A DNA stretch of 64,000 bases from Desulfoglaeba alkanexedens ALDC (GCF_005377625.1 NZ_CP040098.1:992001-1056000); one strand, 5' to 3'; counted from the first letter of the stretch, positions 46,896 through 55,659 are shown. The notes: a model not told the origin generated them from the sequence alone. A program made the numbers and translations.

Positions 46896-49262
46896 TCATC
46901 GACCTCTGAAAAGCCGTGCACGCGCCACATAAGCCTGTCCCAGGGAAATGCAGGCGTCGTTGGGCGGTACCTCCCGGTGGGTGAACACCTCGAAACCCCG
47001 CCCAACCAGATCCGCCTCCAGCAACTCCGACAGCGTGAGGTTCTGAAAGACGCCGCCGCTCAACGCCACGCGATCGAGCCCCGTCGCTTCCCGTGCCTTT
47101 TCGAGTGATTCCGCCAGAAGAAGGGCGAGGCCGTTGTGAAAGCGCATCGAGAGGATCCCGGGAGCCACGCCGCGGCGGAGGTCCTCCACCAGCAACCGGA
47201 TCATCGGGAGCGGGTCCAGAATCCAGAGATCGTCTCGGCGATACACGGCACCGACGTAGCGGCCCGAATCGGCTTGCGCGGCCTGTTCCAATTCCACGGC
47301 CGCCTGGCCTTCGTAGGTCACCCGGTGCCGGACGCCCAGGATCGCCGAGACCGCGTCGAAGACCCGGCCGCATGAGGATGTCAGGGGGCAATTGAGGCGG
47401 CGTTCGAGCATGGCCAGGACAACGGACCGTTCCCGGGCCGGGAAGGTGTTCAGAATATCGGGGTAAGCCTTTCCCACGTCGCCGCCCGCAAGCAGGTAGA
47501 GCGCGGAAACCGCCGTCCGCCAGGGTTCCAGGACGGCTCGATCGCCGCCCGGAAGCCTAAGGTGTCGGAACCGGCCGAGGCGGCGGAAGCGCTCGGCGTC
47601 CACCCAGAGCAGCTCCCCGCCCCAGATCGTGCCGTCCGGACCATAACCCGCCCCATCCAGGGCCAGTCCCAAAACCGGCCCGGAAATCTTCCGTTCCGCC
47701 AGCACCGAGGCGATGTGGGCATGGTGGTGCTGCACCGCGATCACCGGAAATCGGTCCTGGCGTTCCGCCCACTGGGTGCTCAGGTAATCCGGGTGCAGAT
47801 CGTGAGCCACCCGTTCCGGACGGATTTCGAGGATCCGCTGCAGATGGTCCACGTTCCGTTCGAAGGCCCGAAGGGTTTCCAGGTTCCTCAAGTCTCCGAT
47901 GTGCTGGCTCACAAAGGCTTCAGCCCCGCGGGTGATGCAGATCGTGTTTTTCAGTTCGCCCCCCACGGCGAGGACCGATGGACCCGCCGCCTCGAGAAAG
48001 ATCGGCACCGGCACGTAACCGCGGGCCCTCCGAAGAGGTCGCGGTGCCCCTCCGAACAGGCGCACCACCGAATCGTCACAGCGGATATGAATGTCCCGGT
48101 CATGCAAAAGGAAGGCGTCGGCGATTTCTCGAAGATGGGAACGTGCCTCGTCGTTTTCAGTCACGATGGGCTCGTCGCTCCGGTTTCCGCTGGTCATGAC
48201 CAGTGCCTCGTAGGGGCTCTCGAAAAAAAGCAGGTGGTGGAGGGGCGTATAGGGGAGGAAGGCACCCAGAAACCGATTCCGAGGGGCCACGGCTTCTGCG
48301 ATGGGCGTGGTGCCTTCACCGGAGGTCTTTCCGCGTTTCCGCAGGAGCACGATGGGACGCTCAGGGGCTTCGAGAAGCGCCGATTCTTCCGGGGAAACCC
48401 GGCAGTAACGCGTCACGGCCTCCAGGTCTCGAAACATGACCGCAAACGGCTTTTCTTCACGGATTTTGCGGCGCCGAAGGCGGCGCACCCGCTCTTCCCC
48501 CGTCGCTTCCACCGCCAGGTGAAAGCCACCCAGACCCTTGACTGCGAGGATCTGCCCCTCCTTGAGCCGTTCCACGGCGTCGGCCAGAGCTCTGCGTCCG
48601 GCCGACAGCCGATTGCCCTGCGGGTCTTCCAGCCAGATGTTCGGGCCGCAGGACCAGCAGGCGTTGGGCTGCGCATGAAAGCGGCGGTCTCGGGGATCGC
48701 GGTATTCCCGGAGGCATTCCGGACACATGGCGAAGCGGGCCATGGTGGTCTTTTCCCGGTCGTAGGGAATGTCCCGAATGATGGTGTATCGGGGACCGCA
48801 GTTGGTGCAGTTGATGAAAGGATATCCGAACCCTCGATCGGTGGGATCGAAAAGTTCCCGGATGCAGTCCCGGCAGGTGGCCACATCGGGCGAAACGAGT
48901 GTGCTGCGGTTTTGGCTGCCGTGGCTTTCCAGGATGTCGAAAGTCGGGCGCGGTTCGAAAGGTAGTTCGGTGACTTCCACTGAGACGATCCGTGCAAGCG
49001 GTGGCGCCTTGTCCCACAGATCCCCGAGGAAGGCCTTCACATCGGCTGCGGCCCCCGCCACCTCGATCCGAACGCCGTCCGGCTGATTTCTCACCCAGCC
49101 GCCCAGCCGGTGCCGTTCCGCAAGCTGATAGACCGTCGGGCGAAACCCCACCCCCTGGACGATCCCCTGAACCCGCACGGCCACCCGACGCCCGTCCGGC
49201 GTCAACTCAGGCGATCCCCTGCTTTCGTTTCTCGAATCCTCGCTTCCAGCCATGCGAACCAT
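46896..49262 (-). CDS. hypF: Carbamoyltransferase HypF
   Basis: The 788-residue protein transfers carbamoyl from carbamoyl phosphate to HypE. Domains in order: acylphosphatase-like (VRVQGIVQGVGFRPTVYQLA, residues 28-110), two zinc fingers (CRDCIRELF...CTNCGPRYT and CPECLREY...CWSCGP), a YrdC-like domain (VKGLGGFHLAV...KPFAVMF) and a Kae1-like domain (HHHAHIASVLAE, LALDGAGYGPDG, LSGGVFQN). All expected motifs are present. Its start overlaps hypB by 61 bp. The next gene, hypD, follows after 95 bp. Confidence 0.96.
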   Translation of the reverse strand: MVRMAGSEDSRNESRGSPELTPDGRRVAVRVQGIVQGVGFRPTVYQLAERHRLGGWVRNQPDGVRIEVAGAAADVKAFLGDLWDKAPPLARIVSVEVTELPFEPRPTFDILESHGSQNRSTLVSPDVATCRDCIRELFDPTDRGFGYPFINCTNCGPRYTIIRDIPYDREKTTMARFAMCPECLREYRDPRDRRFHAQPNACWSCGPNIWLEDPQGNRLSAGRRALADAVERLKEGQILAVKGLGGFHLAVEATGEERVRRLRRRKIREEKPFAVMFRDLEAVTRYCRVSPEESALLEAPERPIVLLRKRGKTSGEGTTPIAEAVAPRNRFLGAFLPYTPLHHLLFFESPYEALVMTSGNRSDEPIVTENDEARSHLREIADAFLLHDRDIHIRCDDSVVRLFGGAPRPLRRARGYVPVPIFLEAAGPSVLAVGGELKNTICITRGAEAFVSQHIGDLRNLETLRAFERNVDHLQRILEIRPERVAHDLHPDYLSTQWAERQDRFPVIAVQHHHAHIASVLAERKISGPVLGLALDGAGYGPDGTIWGGELLWVDAERFRRLGRFRHLRLPGGDRAVLEPWRTAVSALYLLAGGDVGKAYPDILNTFPARERSVVLAMLERRLNCPLTSSCGRVFDAVSAILGVRHRVTYEGQAAVELEQAAQADSGRYVGAVYRRDDLWILDPLPMIRLLVEDLRRGVAPGILSMRFHNGLALLLAESLEKAREATGLDRVALSGGVFQNLTLSELLEADLVGRGFEVFTHREVPPNDACISLGQAYVARARLFRGR

Positions 49263-49882
49263 GCTTCCAGGCCTTCCCCGGTCCGGCAGGAAACCTCGAA
49301 GACCTCCTGGTCCGGATTCAATTGGCGGGCGCGTTCGCGAATCTTCGCCACATCGCAGTCCACGTAAGGAAGGAGGTCGATCTTATTGATGAGCAACACC
49401 GCCGACTGGCGGAACATGAGCGGGTATTTGAGAGGTTTGTCGTCCCCTTCGGCCACGCTCAGGATCATCACCTTGTAGTGCTCGCCCAGGTTGAATTCGG
49501 CTGGGCAGACCAGGTTCCCCACATTCTCCACCACCAGCAGATCCACACCGTCCAGGGCCAAGGCGTCCAAGGCCGTCTGAATCATGTTGCCGTCCAGGTG
49601 ACAGGCTCCGTCCGTGTTGATCTGCACCGCCTGAGCCCCCTTTCCGTGGATCCTTTCCGCGTCGCAGGACGACTGGATGTCGCCTTCGATGACGGCCAGC
49701 CCGTACCGGGCGCTCAAGGCTTCGATGGTTCGTTCCAGAAGCGAGGTCTTCCCCGCACCCGGCGAACTCATGAGGTTCAATGCGAGGATTCCAGCATCGT
49801 CGAATCGCCTGCGGTTGGTCGCCGCCAGCCTTTCATTCACTTCCAGAATGTTGCGGACGACAGGCACCTTGATTCCGCTCAT
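49202..49882 (-). CDS. hypB: Hydrogenase nickel-incorporation GTPase HypB
   Basis: The 226-residue GTPase inserts nickel into hydrogenase with HypA. It has P-loop SSPGAGKTSLLE, IEGDIQSSCDAERI, DLLVVENVGNLVCPAEF and NKIDLLPY. The N-terminus lacks a histidine-rich stretch and the CCGG-type high-affinity metal motif of E. coli HypB. It overlaps hypA by 50 bp and hypF by 61 bp, so translation is coupled across the operon. Confidence 0.95.
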   Translation of the reverse strand: MSGIKVPVVRNILEVNERLAATNRRRFDDAGILALNLMSSPGAGKTSLLERTIEALSARYGLAVIEGDIQSSCDAERIHGKGAQAVQINTDGACHLDGNMIQTALDALALDGVDLLVVENVGNLVCPAEFNLGEHYKVMILSVAEGDDKPLKYPLMFRQSAVLLINKIDLLPYVDCDVAKIRERARQLNPDQEVFEVSCRTGEGLEAWFAWLEARIRETKAGDRLS

Positions 49883-50249
49883 CGGTTTCTCCGTCTTCGT
49901 CGGTTTCTCCTTCTATGGACATCAGCGTCATCTCCCGGCCGCTGACGAGATCCATGCCGGCAGGCACCAGACCACAGTCCGGGCACCGGTCGAAGAGGTC
50001 TTCCATCTCGAATCGTTCACCGCACAACGGGCAACGGGCCACCACCGGCACCGTTTCGATCTCCAGAACCGCCTCCGAAGCGACGGTTCCCTGCGCAACG
50101 GCTCCGAAGCAGAAGGTGAGCGCATCCGGCACCACCGCCGCCAACGCCCCGATCTGGAGGCGAACCCGATCCACGCGCGTCAGGCCATGGCGGCGGCTTT
50201 CGTCCATGACGATTTCCAGGAGGCTCTGGGCAATGGACATTTCATGCAC
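49833..50249 (-). CDS. hypA: Hydrogenase nickel metallochaperone HypA
   Basis: The 138-residue protein begins with GTG as VHEMSIAQSLLEIV, giving the conserved nickel-binding His-Glu. The zinc site is CPLCGE...CPDCGL. The protein has about 20 extra residues at the C-terminus rich in Glu and Asp (EGETDEDGETDERNQ), encoded in the overlap with hypB. The GTG at 50249 has GAGGA seven bases upstream. It is the first gene of the hypA-B-F-D-E order. Confidence 0.93.
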   Translation of the reverse strand: MHEMSIAQSLLEIVMDESRRHGLTRVDRVRLQIGALAAVVPDALTFCFGAVAQGTVASEAVLEIETVPVVARCPLCGERFEMEDLFDRCPDCGLVPAGMDLVSGREMTLMSIEGETDEDGETDERNQGACRPQHSGSE

Positions 50250-50433
50250 GGCAAATCCTCGATTCCCGCCCCAGGTTCGGTGCCGCCGATCGGTTCCAAA
50301 TGCTGATGGCACTTAACACAGCGCCCGAAAGGAATCAAGCGGACGCCCGGATGACGGGACCGGTTGAGTTCCTTCCAGGTCCGGGTGTATGAGATGTAAA
50401 GAACACGAACCGGCGCAAGAGGAGCTCGTCTCC

Positions 50434-51462
50434 ATGCAGATCCCACTTTCATCGGCTTTCCGAACGCGTGTTGCGGCCATGACCGGCTCGCTCCTGGTGG
50501 GCCTCATGCTCATGGCGGCCAAATTCTATGTCTACCGCCTCACGCACTCATCCGCGGTGCTTTCCGACGCGCTGGAATCCATCATCAACGTGATCGCCAG
50601 CGGTTTCGCCCTGGGAAGCGTCATCTTTTCGGCCAAACCGCCCGACACCGGTCACCCCTACGGACACGGAAAGATCGAGTACTTTTCCGCGGGGTTCGAA
50701 GGAGCCCTCATCATCCTGGCGGCGTTCGGCATCTTTCGAACGGCATGGCCGCAGATCCTTCACCCGCACCCGCTCCCGCACCTGGAACTGGGGCTGGTCC
50801 TCCTGCTGGGAACCAGCGCCGCCAATCTGATCCTGGGGATCGTTCTCGTGCGAGTCGGAAAGAAAACGGTGTCGCTGGCCGTTCTGGCCGACGGCAGGCA
50901 TGTCCTGACCGACGTGATCACGTCCATCGGCGTTCTCGCGGGTCTGCTGCTGGTACGGCTCACGGGATGGTACTGGATGGACGGCGCGGTGGCCGCGGTC
51001 CTCGGCCTTCATATCCTGGTCTCAGGCGGCCGCCTCGTGAAAACCTCCTTCTCCGGACTTATGGACGCCGCCGACCTCAGCCTTCTCGATGAAATCGCAG
51101 CCCTCATCGCCCGACACCGGAAGGAGACCTGGATCGACGTGCATCGCCTGAGGGCCTGGCGGGCGGGAGAGCGGCTCTTCGTTGATTTTCACCTCATTCT
51201 TCCACGAAACTTGCCGCTCCACGCCGCCCATACCGAAGTGAAGGCATTGGAAGGCATTTTCCGGGAAAGGTTCGGGGCGATGGTGGAAGTCATGATTCAC
51301 GTGGATCCATGCTCGGACCCGCAATGCCAGGTGTGCGCCGAAAGCGGCTGCGGACTCAGAAAACACCCGACCCACCACCAATATTTGTGGGACCGGAATT
51401 TCCTCACCGCCGAGTTCCCCCACGACCAGGACACCACCGATCACCATCCCCGGGATTCATGA
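50434..51462 (+). CDS. Cation diffusion facilitator family transporter
   Basis: The 342-residue protein has six membrane helices. Metal-site motifs are AVLSDALESIIN in helix 2, the family loop HPYGHGKIEYFSAGFEG, and LADGRHVLTDVITSIG in helix 5. A cytosolic ferredoxin-like C-terminal domain follows (LPLHAAHTEVKALEG). CDF proteins export Zn, Fe, Mn, Co or Ni against protons. The tail carries a Cys/His-rich segment (CSDPQCQVCAESGCGLRKHPTHHQ) that may bind metal. It is divergent from hypA; a nickel role is only a suggestion. The ATG at 50434 has AGGAG nine bases upstream. Confidence 0.88.
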   Translation: MQIPLSSAFRTRVAAMTGSLLVGLMLMAAKFYVYRLTHSSAVLSDALESIINVIASGFALGSVIFSAKPPDTGHPYGHGKIEYFSAGFEGALIILAAFGIFRTAWPQILHPHPLPHLELGLVLLLGTSAANLILGIVLVRVGKKTVSLAVLADGRHVLTDVITSIGVLAGLLLVRLTGWYWMDGAVAAVLGLHILVSGGRLVKTSFSGLMDAADLSLLDEIAALIARHRKETWIDVHRLRAWRAGERLFVDFHLILPRNLPLHAAHTEVKALEGIFRERFGAMVEVMIHVDPCSDPQCQVCAESGCGLRKHPTHHQYLWDRNFLTAEFPHDQDTTDHHPRDS

Positions 51463-51489
51463 CCCGCCGGTTCAAGATCCCCCCTGGCA

Positions 51490-51830
51490 GGAACCTTCCC
51501 CTCGTTCCCAAGCTCCGCTTGCGAACGGCCTCATGGCAATCGAAGCTGGAGCTTCTGCACAGCTGTGTTCCCAAGCTGGAGCTTGGGATCAAGGTGGAAT
51601 TCTATTTCCCCTCCCCTTGTGGGAGGGGATTAAGGGGAGGGGAATGTAACTGATTGACATATGTTTATTTTATCACCCTCACCCCAACCCTCTCCCATCA
51701 AGGGAGAGGGAGATTTTTCCCCTCGTTCCCAAGCTCCGGCTTGCGAACGGCCTCATGACAATCGAAGCTGGAGCTTCTGCACAGCTGTGTTCCCAAGCTG
51801 GAGCTTGGGATCAAGGTGGAAGGCGGCAAT
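51490..51830. repeat. Repeat island with two direct palindromic-doublet blocks around a CCCTCTCCC unit
   Basis: Two nearly identical blocks of about 100 bp (about 51497-51598 and 51717-51820) run GTTCCCAAGCTCC(G)GCTTG, CGAACGGCCTCATG, GAAGCT-GG-AGCTTC, CTGCACAGCTGTG, then the long palindrome and CAAGGTGGA. Between them lies one CCCCTCCC/CCCTCTCCC unit (51602-51715), in the orientation opposite to 17566-17787. No gene is seen from 51463 to 52232. Confidence 0.85.
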
Positions 51831-52047
51831 GCGCCGGCGGAATCGAAGACGGCGGGCAACGGGAGTGCCGCGTTAGTTGTGCTAATGCAGGTCTTGACCA
51901 TTCTTCGGGCTTTCCCCGGTGACCACCCCGTCAGCCCGCACAGCGTCTTAAGCGACAGATCGGCTTAAGGGAAGACCTCAGAGGAAGACCTCTGCCCCCC
52001 GAAGCAGGTTTCCGCACACCTCGTCCTTCGCCCTGCCAATTTTCCTC

Positions 52048-52076
52048 TTGACGATCCATTTTATTTTAACTAATCT
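52048..52076 (+). promoter_or_regulatory. Sigma-70 promoter of the glutamate synthase domain gene
   Basis: TTGACG (52048-52053) and TAATCT (52071-52076) are spaced exactly 17 bases apart by an AT-rich spacer. Transcription would start near 52083, about 150 bases before the ATG. Confidence 0.7.
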
Positions 52077-52104
52077 CCCTACGCTATTTGAAAATGCAGC
52101 AAAG

Positions 52105-52200
52105 GATCGCCGGCACAAAGGCGTGCTTTTCCAGGGCGATCGGTGAATGGGACGAAGGCGTCCGGGCTTCCCGAGGGAAGGCGGACGCCTTTATTTTTTT
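52105..52200 (+). promoter_or_regulatory. Leader RNA with intrinsic terminator (candidate attenuator)
   Basis: After the promoter, a helix GATCGCC/GGCGATC (52105-52111 with 52135-52141) encloses GCAC/GTGC. Then comes a long hairpin, AAGGCGTCC...GGACGCCTT with inner stem CTTCCC/GGGAAG (52155-52191), immediately followed by TATTTTTTT. It precedes the ATG by 33 bases. A terminator between promoter and start codon implies conditional readthrough, as in riboswitches or protein-dependent attenuation. The class is not recognised. Confidence 0.6.
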
Positions 52201-52232
52201 CCAAACCTGCCGGGCGAAGGAGGGAAAGCGGC

Positions 52233-53798
52233 ATGTCCTACAGCAAACCGAACCGCAGTGCGGCCACTCTGACTACGACGCGAGTCGAACCGGTTCCCAT
52301 GTCCGGAATCTGCGTGACCTGTCTCGACGGCTGCGAAGGGCCCTGCGAAATCGGCCGATCCGCTCTCAAAGGCCGGGAAATGATCTATCCCCAGCCTTTC
52401 GGCAAGATCACCGCCGGAGCGGACAAGGACTATCCCATCGATTTTTCCCACTTCAATATCCAGGGCACCTGTGTCGGCGCCGTGGGTGTGGCCGCAGATC
52501 CCGATGTGGCCGTCTTCCCCGCGGTGGACTGCACAACGGCCGTCGGAGCGGACGGGGGCATTCGGCTCGATTTTCCGGTTTTTACGGGAGCGGTCGGTTC
52601 CACGGACATCGCACGGATCAACTGGGAAGACGTTGCGGTGGGTGCGGCCATTTCCGGCATCCTGGTGGTGGCTGGGGAAAACATCTGCGGAATGGACCCT
52701 CAGGCCGAAATCAAGAACGGCCGCGTCGTCCGTTCGCCCGAAATGGAGCGACGAGTCGCCGCCTTCAAGAGGTGGCATAACGGAACGGGCGGGATCATCG
52801 TCCAGGCCAACGTGGAAGACACGAAACTGGGCGTTCCGGAGTATGTGATCGAGAAGTTGGGCATCGAGATTTTCGAACTCAAGTGGGGCCAAGGGGCGAA
52901 GGACATCGGCGGGGAAGTGAAGCTTCCCTCCATCGAAAGGGCCCTGCAGCTGAAGGAACGGGGCTACATCGTTTTGCCCGATCCGTCTCGACCTGCCATC
53001 CAAGAGGCCTTCCACGCGGGCGGCATCTCCGAATTCGAAAGGCATTCGCGGCTCGGCATGGTGGACGAGGAATCCTTCCACAAGGAAGTGACGCGGCTGA
53101 GGAAGATCGGCGCCAAGTACGTCACCCTGAAGACGGGAGCCTATCGGCCGGCCGACCTGGCGCGCGCCATCAAGTATGCCTCCGATTCCCGGATCGACCT
53201 GCTCACCATCGACGGAGCCGGCGGCGGCACGGGCATGAGTCCGTGGCGAATGATGAACGAATGGGGCATTCCCACCGTCTACCTGGAATGCCTGACCCAT
53301 CAGATCTGCGAAAAGCTACGCGCCAGGGGTGCCTACATCCCGCCCATCGCCATCGCGGGCGGCCTGTCCATGGAGGACCACCTCTTCAAAGCCATCGCTC
53401 TGGGGGCACCGTATGTCAAGGCGATCTGTCTGGGCCGCGCCATCCTGACCGCAGCCATGGTGGGGAAAACCCACGGCAGGATGATGGCGGAAAAGATGGC
53501 GGAACGGGGCCGGAGTCTCGAAGAAGGCTACCTGGCGCTCTTCGCCGTAGCGGCTCAACTGAAGGAACGCTTCGGAGACGATTTTGAACGGATTCCCGCG
53601 GGGGCCATCGGGATGTATTCCTACCTCGACCGGCTCCGCCAGGGTCTCCAGCAGTTCATGGCCGGCGCCCGAAAATTCGCCCTCAAGCACATCGACCGGA
53701 ACGATATCGTGGCGCTCACCCGGGATGCCGCCGAGATATCGGGCATCCCCTACGTGATGGATTCCGATGCGCTCGAGATCGAAAAGATTCTCGGATAG
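52233..53798 (+). CDS. FMN-binding glutamate synthase domain protein (archaeal-type GltB core)
   Basis: The 521-residue protein is the stand-alone central/FMN domain of glutamate synthase. A cysteine-rich N-terminal segment (CVTCLDGCEGPCEIGR) is followed by the TIM barrel with SIERALQLKERGY, LTIDGAGGGTGMSPWRMMNEWG, IAIAGGLSMEDHLFKAIALGA and KAICLGRAI. These match the FMN and 3Fe-4S regions of GltB2. The glutaminase and GXGXG domains of the large bacterial enzyme are absent, as in archaeal-type split enzymes. A small ferredoxin follows 95 bp downstream and probably supplies electrons. Which amide donor it uses is unknown. AAGGAGGG precedes the ATG, behind a promoter and attenuator-like leader. 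Confidence 0.85.
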   Translation: MSYSKPNRSAATLTTTRVEPVPMSGICVTCLDGCEGPCEIGRSALKGREMIYPQPFGKITAGADKDYPIDFSHFNIQGTCVGAVGVAADPDVAVFPAVDCTTAVGADGGIRLDFPVFTGAVGSTDIARINWEDVAVGAAISGILVVAGENICGMDPQAEIKNGRVVRSPEMERRVAAFKRWHNGTGGIIVQANVEDTKLGVPEYVIEKLGIEIFELKWGQGAKDIGGEVKLPSIERALQLKERGYIVLPDPSRPAIQEAFHAGGISEFERHSRLGMVDEESFHKEVTRLRKIGAKYVTLKTGAYRPADLARAIKYASDSRIDLLTIDGAGGGTGMSPWRMMNEWGIPTVYLECLTHQICEKLRARGAYIPPIAIAGGLSMEDHLFKAIALGAPYVKAICLGRAILTAAMVGKTHGRMMAEKMAERGRSLEEGYLALFAVAAQLKERFGDDFERIPAGAIGMYSYLDRLRQGLQQFMAGARKFALKHIDRNDIVALTRDAAEISGIPYVMDSDALEIEKILG

Positions 53799-53893
53799 CT
53801 GAATCGAAGGCCCTCGCGGCGGGGGCCTATTTCCACAAATCGGCTAATGCCCGGAACGATCCGGGGAACGTGCAAAAAGCAAGGAGAAAGATC

Positions 53894-54103
53894 ATGTCAA
53901 AGATCATTTGTGCCCACCTGTGCAAGTCCTGTTACGCCATGGGCGTCTGTGCGGTCCATGCCATCTCGGAACTGAACGGCAGCATCCTGGTGGATACCGA
54001 AAAATGCATCGGATGCGGATCGTGCAAGACGGCTTGCGTGGCCTTCGGCTACAAGGCGTTACAGAACAAGTCCCCACAATTTTTCATGAAGCACGCGGCC
54101 TGA
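53894..54103 (+). CDS. Small ferredoxin-like protein, two 4Fe-4S motifs
   Basis: In the 69-residue protein, a canonical cluster motif C38-x2-C41-x2-C44-x3-C48 follows a less regular N-terminal set C6, C10, C13, C19. In standard polyferredoxins the last Cys of each set serves the other cluster, and here a Pro is missing after both. It has AAGGAG before the ATG at 53894. Given its position after the glutamate synthase domain gene it is probably an electron carrier or the missing iron-sulfur part of that enzyme. Confidence 0.82.
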   Translation: MSKIICAHLCKSCYAMGVCAVHAISELNGSILVDTEKCIGCGSCKTACVAFGYKALQNKSPQFFMKHAA

Positions 54104-54224
54104 ACCGCGCGACCCGGCCCTTTTCTCGCGGATGCCTCGCCGGCGTCCAACCCCGCCGGCAGGGGCGTTTCTTTGCGGTGAGGAAAGCAGCCGCCTGGAT
54201 CTCCAACCCGCTGGTCCGTTCGGC

Positions 54225-55523
54225 TCAGCAGATGTTGATCCAGAGCAGGCGGGCAGGCCCCTCACCCAGGTTGCGCCATTCGGTGGGAATCGACGAATTC
54301 AGGTAGATCACATCGCCCGCCGAGGCGGTATAGCGGTCGGTCTCCATCTGGAATACCACCGTTCCCGAAAGCACGTAGCCGACTTCGTCTCCCTTCCGCA
54401 TGAAGAAGTGACAGGGGACCGTGGTCTTGGGTTCGATCTCGATCAGGTAGGGTTCCCCACGCGGGTTACAGTCAAGTGGGGTCAGCAGCCGCACCGAAAC
54501 ACCTTCGTTGGGCAGGTGGGGCAGCCGCACGGCGGCGGCCTGCGATTCGCTGAAAACCGGCCGGCGACGCGTGCGTGTCGGTTCCATGAAGAAGGCGCTC
54601 ACGTCCACGTCGAGCACTTCGGCCATCTTGAGAAGCGCGGGGATGGAAGGATAAATCAGGTTGCTTTCCACCTGCGAGATGCTGCTCGGCGTCACCCCGA
54701 CCAGCCGGGCCAGTTCGCTCTGGGACAGTCCGCGTTTCGTCCGCAACTTCCGGAGCCGGGTTCCCAGTCCTACGCGGTCGGCCCCCTTACCTTCATCGTT
54801 GATGTTGACCGTCAATCCGTCCGTCCAATAGGTGAAAGACTTACCGAGATTCGGCACATCGCGGTCTTCCGCCTTCAGGACGGTCAAAGACGTCGTCCCG
54901 CGCTTTATGGAAAGATCGACGGCCACTTGGGCGATCTGGTTGATCTGCGCCCTCAGCCGCGGCGAGTGGGCCTTTTTCTCCATGATCCAGTAAGCGACGG
55001 TGTTGAGTTCATAGAGCCGAGGGCAGGAATGGGAGTAGAAGCGCGAGATCGCTTCTTCCCCGCCCCACAGTTCTTGCATGCCCGTGATGCTTTCAAAAAC
55101 GAAATTTACGGTTCCCGCCAGTTCTCCGTGAATGCCGTAGAGTCTTTCCATAAAATGATCCACGTCCGCCGGTTGCTCGATCGGCTCGATCCGGCAGGGC
55201 CATCGCCAGGCGTCTTCCCGGTAGAACTTGAGAAAGGTGGCGGAACCGGCTCCCTTTCCATGAGTGAAGCAGTCCATGAGAATGAAACAGTCGTCGGCGA
55301 CGAGGGGGCCGAGCTTCTCCAGGAGGTTTCGCGGTGACCGGTCGAAGCTCACGTACACCACCGGCGTCCCCTCTCTTTGGGCCGCCTGAATGAAGCAATG
55401 GCAGAACGCGGTGGCGAGACTTCCCGCATCGTCGTACCAGACTACATTGTCCCCGATGTAAAGTCCTCCGAGTATCCGGTCGAGATCCCCCACCCCTGAA
55501 GGAACTCGCAGCTTGCCGGTCAT
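54225..55523 (-). CDS. Regulator with degenerate KaiC/RecA-like domain, XRE HTH and cupin
   Basis: The 432-residue protein has three parts. Residues 1-235 resemble KaiC/RadA-type ATPases (VPSGVGDLDRILGGLYIGDN, later FILMDCF), but the P-loop position reads YDDAGSLAT, without GKT, so nucleotide use is doubtful. Residues about 252-310 form an XRE helix-turn-helix (LRKLRTKRGLSQSELARLVG, VTPSSISQVES). The rest is a cupin sensor (CHFFMRKGDEVGYVLSGTVV, YLNSSIPTEWRN). It likely represses or activates genes in response to a ligand bound by the cupin. The start at 55523 is taken because upstream residues derive from a repeat. It converges with the glutamate synthase-ferredoxin genes. Confidence 0.78.
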   Translation of the reverse strand: MTGKLRVPSGVGDLDRILGGLYIGDNVVWYDDAGSLATAFCHCFIQAAQREGTPVVYVSFDRSPRNLLEKLGPLVADDCFILMDCFTHGKGAGSATFLKFYREDAWRWPCRIEPIEQPADVDHFMERLYGIHGELAGTVNFVFESITGMQELWGGEEAISRFYSHSCPRLYELNTVAYWIMEKKAHSPRLRAQINQIAQVAVDLSIKRGTTSLTVLKAEDRDVPNLGKSFTYWTDGLTVNINDEGKGADRVGLGTRLRKLRTKRGLSQSELARLVGVTPSSISQVESNLIYPSIPALLKMAEVLDVDVSAFFMEPTRTRRRPVFSESQAAAVRLPHLPNEGVSVRLLTPLDCNPRGEPYLIEIEPKTTVPCHFFMRKGDEVGYVLSGTVVFQMETDRYTASAGDVIYLNSSIPTEWRNLGEGPARLLWINIC

Positions 55524-55604
55524 AACGCCATCCTTTCCGGGACACCGACCCATGTGATGCCGTTTCCTATGAGTCCCCGCCGGCCGCCATCCATCGAAGA
55601 CGTG

Positions 55605-55640
55605 GGAACCCTTCTTCTTGTTCCCAAGCTCCAGCTTGGG
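55605..55640. repeat. Palindromic repeat (AAGCTGGAGCTT core)
   Basis: TTCCCAAGCT and its complement around a two-base centre are embedded in an outer CTTCTTCTTGTT/AACAAGAAG pair. The downstream linker AGCAAAAGGTCTGCACCCA is nearly the one at about 2469-2487. Confidence 0.85.
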
Positions 55641-55659
55641 AACAAGAAGCAAAAGGTCT

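Noticed and set aside
45706-47391. HypD with a 195-residue N-terminal extension that might contain HypC
   Set aside because: The extension is antisense-like, overlaps hypF, has no HypC motif (MCLA..P) and HypD has a conserved start at 46800.
52191-53300. 369-codon minus-strand frame opposite the glutamate synthase domain gene
   Set aside because: Antisense shadow; the plus-strand gene has family motifs, promoter and ribosome site.
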